Of a DNA stretch of 64,000 nucleotides, positions 1 to 7,393 are shown piece after piece (the stretch's first letter is position 1; every line of letters starts with the position of its first letter). The translations under genes were made by a program, and so were the position numbers. This DNA comes from UBA699 sp050261915 (GTDB lineage Bacteria > Bacillota > Clostridia > Clostridiales > Clostridiaceae), in the NCBI GenBank assembly GCA_050261915.1, contig JBLNDT010000067.1:1-64000 (forward strand), in the 5' to 3' direction. The notes below the pieces were generated by a model. That model did not search any database. It worked only from the letters and a program-made list of their open reading frames with translations, and was not told where the DNA came from.

Positions 1-341
1 AGAAGGTCAAATACGTCTGAAACCTTCATTAATCCATAAAATTCATCCTGAGGCATAATTTCGCCAAACTCTGCAAATCTTGATGCTCCTTCAACCTTTG
101 AAGCATTCCATGGTCTTGGAATTGCTGCAAGAGCTTCTGGAGTCATTCCACCAATATAAGTTTGATTTGGTGCATAAGCTACAACATCCTCAAAGCTTCT
201 AAAATGGCTTGCTATACCCTTTAAATATTCAGAATCAGGATTTGTTTCTTTCTCCAAGGTCTGTGTTGTACCGTTATGAATGATCATATCCGGAGTGTTT
301 ACCAGTACATAAGCAGCCTTCTTTATTACAGGAAAACTCAT
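1..341 (-). CDS. grdC: Glycine reductase complex protein C, beta subunit (GrdC), N-terminal part
   Basis: Only the first ~113 codons are present; the gene runs off the left edge. The translated start reads MSFPVIKKAAYVLVNTPDMI, followed by a stretch with NPDSEYLKGIASHF and the conserved AYAPNQTYIGGMTPEALA, typical of GrdC. Protein C (GrdC plus GrdD) accepts the carboxymethyl group from selenoprotein A and releases acetyl phosphate. The ATG at 341 has an AGGAGG ribosome site about 8 bases upstream. It follows grdB at ~110 bases, and the gap holds a hairpin and an inverted repeat. GrdD is expected just outside the window. Identification is by recognition of the family N-terminus and the gene order. 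Confidence 0.93.
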   Translation of the reverse strand, partial: MSFPVIKKAAYVLVNTPDMIIHNGTTQTLEKETNPDSEYLKGIASHFRSFEDVVAYAPNQTYIGGMTPEALAAIPRPWNASKVEGASRFAEFGEIMPQDEFYGLMKVSDVFDL

Positions 342-361
342 AATTAAAACCTCCTAAATTT

Positions 362-416
362 AATTGAGAATTGAGAATTAAGAACTGAATTAATTCTCAT
401 TTTTCAATTCTCAATT
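362..416. repeat. 13-bp inverted repeat between grdB and grdC
   Basis: Arms AATTGAGAATTGA (362-374) and TCAATTCTCAATT (404-416) are perfect reverse complements separated by 29 bases. The left arm continues as a second partial copy of the GAGAATT motif. In RNA from the minus strand this would form a long AU-rich hairpin just 5' of the grdC ribosome site. It could be a remnant of a small mobile repeat or an mRNA-stability element; the sequence alone does not decide. Confidence 0.6.
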
Positions 417-424
417 TTATTAAC

Positions 425-444
425 GGGCTGCCCTAAGGCAGCCC
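425..444 (-). other. GC-rich intercistronic hairpin after grdB
   Basis: Perfect 8-bp stem GGGCTGCC/GGCAGCCC with a 4-base loop, starting 8 bases after the grdB stop codon. In the direction of grd transcription it is followed by GTTAATAAAATT, too weak for an efficient intrinsic terminator. It may act as a partial terminator or a processing/stability element setting grdC levels relative to grdB (inference). Confidence 0.6.
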
Positions 445-451
445 TATTTTC

Positions 452-1759
452 TTATTTTTCAAATACTGTCTGGGTGTCCACTGGTGTTTCAAGAGCCTTT
501 AACGCTTTTTCCACCAAATGATATCTCAATTCATATTCTTCTTTTGCATCCAAAGCTGGATTTCCAAGAGGATGAGGAATTGCAACTGTAGGAACTATTC
601 TGTTTGCTCCAACAGTTAATGATATTGGAACTATTGTGCACATGTGTACTATTGGCAGACCTGCTCTTTCAATTTCTTTAAGCATTGTTGCACCGCAACG
701 TGTACAAGTTCCTCAAGTAGACGTCATTATAACTGCATCCACACCGTCAGCTATAAGTTCTTTTGCTATAGCTTCACCAAATTTTTTAGCTGAAGCAACA
801 GCAGTTCCGTTTCCTACTGTGGAATAATAATATCTATGAAGTGATCCAATCTTTCCTTCTTTTTCCATGTTTCTAAGAACATCTACAGGGATAACTCTAT
901 CTGAGTCGATATTTGCATAAGTTGGGTCGTATCCGCCGTGAGCTGTTTCTGAATTTTCAGGTACAAGGTCGTTTAATCCGTCAATATCATATTTTCCAAA
1001 ATGTGAAGCATTTGAGGATTCAATATGATCTGGATTTCCTTTTGCAACTATACCACCTGAAGTAACTATAGCTATTTTAGCTTTAGTTATATCCTTAACA
1101 GGAGCCACTGGGTCAACTCTGTCAAATACAGGCATTTTGAATTCAGTTACAAATTCTTCTCCCTTTAATTTCTTAACAAGCATATCTACTGCTCTTTTTG
1201 ATCCTCTTTCAGTAGCAAAATAGTTCTTTCTTATTCCTCTTTCAATAAAGCCTTCAGCAGCAGGTGTTCCTATTTCTTCACCCTTAGCAAGCTTACCAGC
1301 AAGAGCAGCTATTTTAGGAAGTGCATCCTTCATACCAACAGCACTGTTTTTAGTTTCAACAATATACAAGAACTTCTTGTACATATCTACACCTGGGTTT
1401 TCACCATACATTGCTGTTAATACAGGGATACAAAGCTTTTCTGATACTTCTTTAGCTATAGCTCCGCAAGCCACACCATATCTTCCTGCATTAAATGCTG
1501 GTCCAGCTATGAATAAATCAGGGCTGTATTTTTTAACCATGTCTATTACTTCAGCCTTTGCTTCATCCATATTTTCGTTAAAGTATGAGTCACCACATAT
1601 AACTGTTGCAACTATTTCAAGTCCCTGACTCTTAAGTAATCCGTTAAGACCCATACCAGGACCTACAACACCTTCTCTAACTTCAGGCTTGAAATCAGCT
1701 TTTTCTTCACCGCCGATACCAGCATAGAACTGATTTATATAATGTACTACTTTAATCAA
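452..1759 (-). CDS. grdB: Glycine reductase selenoprotein B subunit (GrdB), in-frame UGA = Sec
   Basis: Substrate-binding selenoprotein B gamma subunit of glycine/sarcosine/betaine-type reductases. Protein B forms the initial adduct with the amino group of glycine and hands the carboxymethyl group to selenoprotein A. The reading frame is interrupted by TGA at 713-715; reading it as selenocysteine joins 348 residues to the tail GTCTRCGATMLKEIERAGLP, giving 435 residues with Sec349, the usual GrdB length and motif (TST-U-GTCTRCGAT). A hairpin 3' of the UGA fits a SECIS element. It lies between grdA and grdC in the normal operon order. Whether the substrate is glycine rather than sarcosine or betaine is inferred from the grdX/trx/grdE/grdA context and the glycine riboswitch. 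Confidence 0.95.
687..699 (-). promoter_or_regulatory. Candidate SECIS hairpin of grdB
   Basis: On the minus strand GTTGC-GGT-GCAAC forms a 5-bp stem with a GGU apex, starting 13 bases after the UGA codon. Position and the G-rich apex resemble bacterial SECIS elements. Clostridial SECIS sequences are degenerate, so the call rests on location and shape. Confidence 0.6.
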
Positions 1760-1794
1760 TTAATTTCCCTCCTTTTAGGAATTTGGTGGTTTAG

Positions 1795-2259
1795 TTAGAA
1801 TTTTGAGTATTCGTTTCTTACTTTGCTAACCTCTTCGATTATTGCGTCTACATCAAGAACCATTTCCATCATTCCGCATTGTTCATCGTAAACTGCAGCA
1901 TCGCATTCATCCTTTATTTCAGGCTCTACCATGTGGTAAACTGCAAGGCCTAATGCTATTCCTGCCAAAGGTCCTGCAAAAGTAGGGTCTCCTGCACATA
2001 CTGTTTCAGCGGATAATCCTGCTGATTCAGCTTCTGCTCCACCTATAATAACAACTATATTTTCTGCACCGTGTTTTTCAGTTAAATCTTTTATTCTTTG
2101 TTGGATCTCCAGATCCATAGCACCTGCGGCTGTTCAAACAAAGCATTCTGTTGAAGCAAATATTATTTCAGCTCCAGCACTCTTAACGCATTCTTCAATG
2201 GCTGGGCCTGGTATTCCGTCTCTATCGCCTACAGCGATAACCTTTTTTCCTTGTAACAT
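1795..2259 (-). CDS. grdA: Glycine reductase selenoprotein A (GrdA), in-frame UGA = Sec
   Basis: Small redox selenoprotein that carries the Se-carboxymethyl group between protein B and protein C and is re-reduced by thioredoxin. The TGA at 2134-2136 sits in the hallmark motif ECFV-U-TAAGAMDLE, so Sec is residue 42 of 154 (family members are ~155-160 residues). The start chosen is the ATG at 2259 (MLQGKKVIAVGDRDGIPGPA), which has GGAAG 6-10 bases upstream; an ATG two codons earlier (2265) directly abuts that ribosome site and is less likely. A gene caller that treats UGA as stop would report only the 107-residue C-terminal piece. It lies between grdE and grdB. Confidence 0.95.
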
Positions 2260-2291
2260 ATGCATCTTCCTTTCATAACAACTTATATTTT

Positions 2292-2318
2292 AGTATTTTT
2301 AGTATTTTTAGTATTTTT
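2292..2318. repeat. Three tandem copies of a 9-bp unit
   Basis: AGTATTTTT occurs three times in direct succession in the grdE-grdA gap, followed by further T-rich sequence to the grdE stop. It is a simple-sequence tract; it may vary in copy number between strains. No function is evident. Confidence 0.85.
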
Positions 2319-2354
2319 GTGATTTTATTTTTTATATAGTATTTTTATTTTTTA

Positions 2355-3641
2355 TTAAAAACCTTTTGCAGTTAATGTATTGAATCCAACTTCGCTGGTT
2401 GCTCCAGTTATTACCTGGATTTCAGCTTCAATTGAGCCGTCTTCTCTTAAGCTTCCAACATGTCCACCTGCTATAATATTAGCAGCCTCTGGATGTCCAA
2501 TAACCTTTTTCATTGCAGGAAGTATTACAACTTCGTTTGCATTTCCTCCAGTTACTACTGCATCACCCTTTGGTGTTGAATCTGCAAGTGACTGGGAAGC
2601 TCCATCCTGTCCAGCATATTCATCAGTAATTAATACTGTTTTAACACCTAGGTCAGTAATCTTGTTGCAGTTCATAACAAGGTCAGCATCAGGATTTCCA
2701 AATCCTTCTTCTGATATTATTACTGCATCAGCTCCAAGGAACTGAACTAATTTTGCAGTCATATTTGAGGATCTTTCCTTATCTGCAAGGTAAACATTTT
2801 CGTTTGTTATTACGCATCCAAGGAAATTGAAATCTTTTCCGTGTCTTTCATATAAATCTTCTATTACCGGATGATTCATATGAACGTATGATGGGTTCTT
2901 ATCGCATGCTGAAACACAGTTTCCGCTTACAACTGCTCCATCAAACACTTCTGTTGGATATAAGAAAGTAGGTATTATTTTCTTTGCATCTACTCCGTAT
3001 ACATATGTGTCATGCAACAACCCCTGAGTCTGAAGCATGTATACATATACTACCTTTGGAAGATCTGGATACTGTTTAACCTGATCAAGTAATGGGAGTG
3101 TTTCATACACCTTAACATCATCTGGAGTTACGTTTCTTCCTGCTTCTCCAAGATAAGTTGCAGCTTTGAAGCCTATCATTCTTAATGCTTCTTCATGTTC
3201 ATGCTGCTTAACGCCATCAACTTTTTCACAAGTAATAACAAGATTATTTGTCTTTGAGAATGGGGTGTATCTTGCTCCTTCTCCGCTCATATCAATAATA
3301 CCTTCCTGGAATCCAACTACACTTCCAGTAGTTACTACTGCTGCACCTTTGAGTACATGTGTTCGTCCTGAGCCAACCATGTCAACCTTGGATATAAAGC
3401 CTGGGAATATTCCACCCTTGCCGACCACCTTTACTCTTGGTTCTATTACGTCTTTAACTGGTATAATTCTGGTTTCATCACCAGGTCTGGCGATATCGAA
3501 ATCGATGCTCTTTATTCTCTCGTCTCCGCCAACAACACTTAATAATTCTTCTTTGTTTACATAAAGTACTCCATTTTCAACCTTTGTTGAATTTCCAAAC
3601 TGAACATCCTTTACGTATATTTTACCAACTTCTAAACGCAA
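2355..3641 (-). CDS. grdE: Glycine reductase protein B alpha/beta proprotein (GrdE)
   Basis: Proprotein of 428 residues that is cleaved into the beta and alpha subunits of protein B; the new N-terminal Cys gives rise to a pyruvoyl-type carbonyl group that binds the substrate amine. The cleavage motif SGNCVSACDKN is present with the key Cys at residue 242. The start chosen is TTG at 3641 (MRLEVGKIYVKDVQFG), 7 bases after GGAGG; it gives the N-terminus typical of GrdE and places the Cys at the position I recall for characterised GrdE. An upstream in-frame TTG at 3656 would put the ribosome site inside the gene. It is transcribed after trxA and before grdA. Confidence 0.93.
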   Translation of the reverse strand: MRLEVGKIYVKDVQFGNSTKVENGVLYVNKEELLSVVGGDERIKSIDFDIARPGDETRIIPVKDVIEPRVKVVGKGGIFPGFISKVDMVGSGRTHVLKGAAVVTTGSVVGFQEGIIDMSGEGARYTPFSKTNNLVITCEKVDGVKQHEHEEALRMIGFKAATYLGEAGRNVTPDDVKVYETLPLLDQVKQYPDLPKVVYVYMLQTQGLLHDTYVYGVDAKKIIPTFLYPTEVFDGAVVSGNCVSACDKNPSYVHMNHPVIEDLYERHGKDFNFLGCVITNENVYLADKERSSNMTAKLVQFLGADAVIISEEGFGNPDADLVMNCNKITDLGVKTVLITDEYAGQDGASQSLADSTPKGDAVVTGGNANEVVILPAMKKVIGHPEAANIIAGGHVGSLREDGSIEAEIQVITGATSEVGFNTLTAKGF

Positions 3642-3704
3642 AGCATTCACCTCCAAAATATTTAAACCGGGGGTTCCCCCCCAATTTATTCGATTTAATT
3701 TTGA

Positions 3705-4037
3705 TTATAAAGTTTCATAGTAAGCTTTTATGAAAGCTTCAATATCTTCCAATGAAGAAATTTTATCTGCTGTTATTGTTTCAACAGATTCACCATTTAC
3801 ATATATCTTCATAGTTGGAAGACCAAGTACCTTCTGAGCTATAGCTAGTCTTCTTGAACCTGTTGTGTTTAGGCTTGAAAACTTTATTTTGTCTCCATAT
3901 ACCTTTTCCAGGTCATGTACTCCAGGCATAAGCTGTTTGCAAATTTCGCATTTGTCTCCCCAGAAGTCTACAAATACAGGTTTTGCAGTATAATTAGCAA
4001 CTTCTTCATCCCAGTTTTCCTTGTTTAAATCAATCAT
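3705..4037 (-). CDS. trxA: Thioredoxin of the glycine reductase system
   Basis: A 110-residue thioredoxin-fold protein. The active site is FWGDKCEICKQL, with Cys30 and Cys33 and the dipeptide Glu-Ile in place of the common Gly-Pro; such variant active sites are characteristic of grd-linked thioredoxins. The cis-Pro region LGLPTMKIYVNGE is present. It delivers electrons to selenoprotein A. AAAGGAG lies 7 bases before the ATG. It is placed between trxB and grdE, as in other glycine reductase operons. Confidence 0.93.
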   Translation of the reverse strand: MIDLNKENWDEEVANYTAKPVFVDFWGDKCEICKQLMPGVHDLEKVYGDKIKFSSLNTTGSRRLAIAQKVLGLPTMKIYVNGESVETITADKISSLEDIEAFIKAYYETL

Positions 4038-4114
4038 TTTAACACTCCTTTATTTTTCAGAACGTCAGCTATACTGCCTTTATTCTGAATTTTATTTTAA
4101 TTTATTTTTTGCAA

Positions 4115-5035
4115 TTACTTATGTTCTTCGATATAGTGTTCTGCTTTTGTAGATGCTATTGCTCCATCTGCAGCTGCAGTTATAACTTGTCTAAGTAGCT
4201 TTTTCCTAACATCCCCTGCAGCAAAAACTCCAGGTACATTTGTGCACATATCTTCATCAGTTATAATGTAACCATTTTCCATTTCAATTTTCCCCTCAAA
4301 AAGGCTTGATATTGGATCATAACCAACAAATACAAAGCATCCATCTACCTTTAATGTACTTTGTTCATTTGTAAATTTATTTCTTAGAACAAGTCCTTCA
4401 AGTATTTCATCCCCGATTGCTTCATCAACAAGGCTGTCCCATACAAATTTTATTTTTGGGTTTGCAAAAGCTTTTTCCTGAAGTGATTTAGCAGCTCTTA
4501 GTGCATCTCTTCTATGAATTACTGTTACTGTTTCTGCAAACTTAGTTAGGTAGATTGCTTCTGTAATAGCTGAATCTCCTCCACCTATTACAGCAACATC
4601 AAGGTCTGTAAAGAAGTCAGCATCACAGGTAGCACAGTAGGATACTCCCTTTCCTCTAAGTTCAAGTTCATTTTTAAACCCTGATAATTTTGGATTAGCT
4701 CCAGTAGCTATAATTATTGTCTTTGCTTCATAAGTTTCCTTTTTGCCTTTAACAACCTTAACATCACCTTCAAGAACAACTTCAACAATTTCATCCTTTG
4801 CAAACTTACAGCCAAATTCTTCTGCCTGCTCTCTCATTCTTTCGCTTAAGGTTGTGCCTGTGCAGTTTAATATGGAACCAGGATAATTTTCAAGTTCATC
4901 TGTAGTTGTAGCCTGACCGCCATATTTTGCCCTTTCAATAATAATTGTATCCATTCTGGACCTTGCAGCGTATAATCCTGCGGAAAGTCCTGCTGGGCCT
5001 CCCCCTATGATTATTGTGTCGTAAACGTGTGCCAT
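4115..5035 (-). CDS. trxB: Thioredoxin reductase (NADPH/ferredoxin-type flavoprotein)
   Basis: 306 residues, the normal length for low-molecular-weight thioredoxin reductase. FAD-binding GGGPAG at residues 11-16, redox-active CATC at 134-137 (SYCATCDADFF), second dinucleotide motif GGGDSA at 151-156, and the C-terminal FAD motif with GVFAAGDVR. It reduces the adjacent thioredoxin and so feeds the glycine reductase. AGGAGG precedes the ATG at good spacing. The electron donor (NADPH or NADH) was not determined here. Confidence 0.95.
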   Translation of the reverse strand: MAHVYDTIIIGGGPAGLSAGLYAARSRMDTIIIERAKYGGQATTTDELENYPGSILNCTGTTLSERMREQAEEFGCKFAKDEIVEVVLEGDVKVVKGKKETYEAKTIIIATGANPKLSGFKNELELRGKGVSYCATCDADFFTDLDVAVIGGGDSAITEAIYLTKFAETVTVIHRRDALRAAKSLQEKAFANPKIKFVWDSLVDEAIGDEILEGLVLRNKFTNEQSTLKVDGCFVFVGYDPISSLFEGKIEMENGYIITDEDMCTNVPGVFAAGDVRKKLLRQVITAAADGAIASTKAEHYIEEHK

Positions 5036-5055
5036 TATACATACCTCCTGTTATT

Positions 5056-5430
5056 TCATGTTAATGCATGATAAATTAAATCATAATCAATTACACTAAA
5101 ATCCTCCAATACTCTGTTATCCCATTTTGGAAGTCCAAAGTCCCTTAAAAATTTTTCGGTACTTTGAATAGCTTCTTCTATATATTGCAAGGATTGAAAG
5201 TCAATTTCATTAAAACAGTTTTTAGTAATTGCAACTGTACGGTAAGGAATTTCATTTGGCTTTATGCTGCTTACAAGAGGATGTGTGAGCAGCTTATGCC
5301 CCTTATGAATGTAATCTCTTGTTTTCTTATACACCTCCATTGTTGAACCTGACAGGAACTCTACTTCATATTTCCCTTCAAATTCACTTTTACTCATGGG
5401 ATTGTTCGTTACTATCATTACAGCTTCCAT
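5056..5430 (-). CDS. grdX: GrdX family protein
   Basis: First gene of the glycine reductase operon, 124 residues from the ATG at 5430 (MEAVMIVTNNPMSKSEF), which has AAAGGAGAA 5 bases upstream. The open frame extends further upstream, but that part overlaps the glycine riboswitch and is not expected to be coding. GrdX is a small soluble protein of unknown function found at the head of grd operons; the N-terminal IVTNNP motif and the TVAITKNCFN segment fit the family. It is the first cistron downstream of the riboswitch. Confidence 0.85.
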   Translation of the reverse strand: MEAVMIVTNNPMSKSEFEGKYEVEFLSGSTMEVYKKTRDYIHKGHKLLTHPLVSSIKPNEIPYRTVAITKNCFNEIDFQSLQYIEEAIQSTEKFLRDFGLPKWDNRVLEDFSVIDYDLIYHALT

Positions 5431-5448
5431 TTCTTCTCCTTTACAAAA

Positions 5449-5484
5449 CAAAAAAAGACATAGTAAAAGCTCCAATGCCTTTAC
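5449..5484 (-). terminator. Intrinsic terminator of the glycine riboswitch expression platform
   Basis: On the minus strand GTAAAGGC-ATTGGA-GCTTTTAC (one G-U pair) is followed by TATGTCTTTTTTT. The 5' arm overlaps the end of the second aptamer, so glycine binding could favour either terminator or read-through; for a catabolic operon an ON switch is expected (inference). Confidence 0.75.
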
Positions 5485-5698
5485 CCTGTCCTTTAACCTG
5501 AGAGATTTACTCCTTCGGTGCTTACGCTTTCCAGAGCTATGTCCATTCTCGGTCCTTTTACCTGAGAGATTCGTATTGTCATGGAGTGACAATACTTACG
5601 CCTTCGGCTATCCATTTAAGGATACCATGGTTACATAAACCACAGCTAAGCAGTACTAATGCCTTAACTTTGTTAAGTTTTCTACTTAATCTCCCGAG
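5484..5698 (-). promoter_or_regulatory. Tandem glycine riboswitch (gcvT type)
   Basis: Two aptamers in series on the minus strand. Aptamer 1 begins near 5698 with CTCGGGAGATT and carries GCCGAAGGCGTAAG and the signature AATCTCTCAGGTAAAAGGAC. Aptamer 2 carries AAGCACCGAAGGAG and a second copy, AATCTCTCAGGTTAAAGGAC. These are the conserved gcvT-type elements. The location, directly upstream of grdX, links sensed glycine to expression of the glycine reductase operon. Confidence 0.95.
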
Positions 5699-5741
5699 AA
5701 TTTCATCCACAAATATTTAATTTTCTGATAACTACACCATC

Positions 5742-5747
5742 ATTATA
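5742..5747 (-). promoter_or_regulatory. Possible -10 box of the grd operon
   Basis: TATAAT on the minus strand ~45 bases upstream of the first glycine aptamer. No convincing -35 hexamer is visible 16-18 bases upstream (TGGCAT is the best fit), so this is tentative. Confidence 0.3.
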
Positions 5748-5858
5748 TTCCAATTTTTAATAAAATGCCATACCATATTAAATGTAATCCTATTCATTTT
5801 TGTAATAGACCTTATAAGGATAGTGTATTCTGAATTTTCTGATTTTATTTAATAAAAT

Positions 5859-5904
5859 AAAACTTTGTCGAATAAATTTATTGATATCTATTTAACAAAG
5901 TTTT
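5859..5904 (-). terminator. Possible terminator after degV
   Basis: Inverted repeat AAAACTTTG/CAAAGTTTT with a 28-base loop, followed on the minus strand by an AT-rich run (ATTTTATTAAAT). The long loop and interrupted U-tract make it weak. Confidence 0.35.
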
Positions 5905-5908
5905 GATT

Positions 5909-6748
5909 TTAATAATTTTCTATAAAAAAGATACCGCAAGCTCCGCGCCCTGCATGGACTCCAACTACGCAGCCCACCTCGAATTCAAAAAAACTATTGT
6001 TTTTCTTTGAAAAGTTTTCTCGTAAAATTGGCAGTATATCTTTATTTTCCACATGGAGCAGTACGGAATTTTCTCCAGGTTTAATGCCAATCTCCTCCAC
6101 ATGGTCCAATACATATTTTACAGCTTTCTTGCTACCCCTAACCTTATCCTTAAGCTTTATCTCACCATCTTCAATGGTCATAAGAAGTTTTATTCCTAAG
6201 ATGTTGCCAATAACCCCCACTGTTCTTGGAAGTCTTCCCCCTTTTACCAAGTTTTCTAAGGTTTCGAAAACTAATACACTTTTTACATGCCGCTTTAATT
6301 CTGATATACTATCATAAATTTCTTTTATGCTTTTGCCCTGATCCCTCAGTTCACATGCCTTTAAAACCATAAGACCCAAGCCAGAGGTTACATTTTCACT
6401 ATCTATAATCAGAATGTTTTCAGCTTCAAGCATATTCTTTGCAAGGGTGGCGGATTGGTATACTCCGCTCATTTTTGAAGATATATGAATAGATATTATG
6501 TCATAGCCTTCTTCTATGTATTTTCTGTAGCATTCTAAAAACCTTTGAGGATTTACTTGAGAGGTGGATGGAAACTCATCAGAATTATCCATCATATCTA
6601 AGAGTTCAAGCAAATTTATATCAACAGCATCTTTATAAGTTTTACCATTAACATTTACAAGGAGGGGCAGTACTTCTATATCATATTTTTCTGTAATGTA
6701 CCTTGGGAGATCTGCAGTGCTGTCCGTTATTACCTTTATTTTGCCCAT
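5909..6748 (-). CDS. DegV family fatty-acid-binding protein
   Basis: 279 residues. N-terminal KVITDSTADLP, the TSQ motif near residue 62 (FPSTSQVNPQRF), SSKMSGVYQSA and the C-terminal GVHAGRGACGIFFI are DegV/FakB family signatures. Members bind a fatty acid in the cleft between two domains and can present it to a fatty acid kinase (FakA). No fakA is seen in the window, so the role is inferred from family only. It starts 11 bases after trmL, suggesting a two-gene transcript. Confidence 0.88.
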   Translation of the reverse strand: MGKIKVITDSTADLPRYITEKYDIEVLPLLVNVNGKTYKDAVDINLLELLDMMDNSDEFPSTSQVNPQRFLECYRKYIEEGYDIISIHISSKMSGVYQSATLAKNMLEAENILIIDSENVTSGLGLMVLKACELRDQGKSIKEIYDSISELKRHVKSVLVFETLENLVKGGRLPRTVGVIGNILGIKLLMTIEDGEIKLKDKVRGSKKAVKYVLDHVEEIGIKPGENSVLLHVENKDILPILRENFSKKNNSFFEFEVGCVVGVHAGRGACGIFFIENY

Positions 6749-6759
6749 AATGGTGCCCC

Positions 6760-7227
6760 CTATTTCATATTCGGAAAACCTAGCTGCCTCAAAGCCTCAT
6801 AAGCGACTACTGCAGCTGTATTTGATAAGTTAAGAGATCTGGTACTGGTTTGAATCATTGGGACCCTTATGCAGTTTTCTTCATTGTTTTCTCTGATATA
6901 ATCCGGAAGTCCCTTTGATTCTCTTCCAAAAACAATAAAATCCCCCTGACTATATTTAACTTCATTATAATATCTGTTTCCATGAGTTGATGAAAAATAA
7001 AAATTTGAATCTTTATATTTCTCTCTTAATTCCTGGTAGGATTCATATATATGCAGGTCAAGATAAGACCAGTAATCTAACCCTGCTCTTTTTAACTGCT
7101 TTTCCTCCAGACTGAAGCCTAAAGGTTTTATAAGATGAAGACTGGAATCCGTCAAAACACAGGTTCTTGCAATGTTACCAGTATTTTGAGGAATCTCAGG
7201 CTGGAATAAAACTATATTCAAATTCAA
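6760..7227 (-). CDS. trmL: tRNA (cytidine(34)-2'-O)-methyltransferase TrmL
   Basis: SPOUT-class RNA methyltransferase (YibK/CspR) that methylates the wobble ribose of tRNA-Leu isoacceptors. The N-terminus NIVLFQPEIPQNTGNIART, the FGRESKGLP motif and the C-terminal SLNLSNTAAVVAYEALRQ are diagnostic; length ~155 residues is normal. I prefer the TTG at 7227 (seven bases after GGGGGA) over the in-frame ATG at 7242, which lacks a ribosome site; the difference is five residues. It lies immediately upstream of degV. Confidence 0.92.
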   Translation of the reverse strand: MNLNIVLFQPEIPQNTGNIARTCVLTDSSLHLIKPLGFSLEEKQLKRAGLDYWSYLDLHIYESYQELREKYKDSNFYFSSTHGNRYYNEVKYSQGDFIVFGRESKGLPDYIRENNEENCIRVPMIQTSTRSLNLSNTAAVVAYEALRQLGFPNMK

Positions 7228-7314
7228 AAGAAATTCCCCCATTCAGACTATTCACTAAAAATATAGTACTACTATATTTACTTTCAGTAAAGTTAACAAT
7301 TGATTAATAATAAA

Positions 7315-7340
7315 CATAAAAAACAGCCTATATCGGCTGC
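7315..7340 (-). terminator. Terminator after motAB
   Basis: CAGCC-GATATA-GGCTG followed by TTTTTTATG on the minus strand, ~55 bases after the motB stop. Confidence 0.8.
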
Positions 7341-7393
7341 TTAAATAAACCTAATACTATTATATCTTATTTTAGAAAATAAACAATAACAGT

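Noticed and set aside
452..2259. grdA and grdB as broken pseudogenes because of in-frame TGA
   Set aside because: Each TGA sits exactly at the known selenocysteine position of its family, and both sides align with full-length proteins.
5431..5592. N-terminal extension of grdX upstream of 5430
   Set aside because: It translates the second glycine aptamer and terminator; an AAAGGAGAA site lies right before the ATG at 5430.
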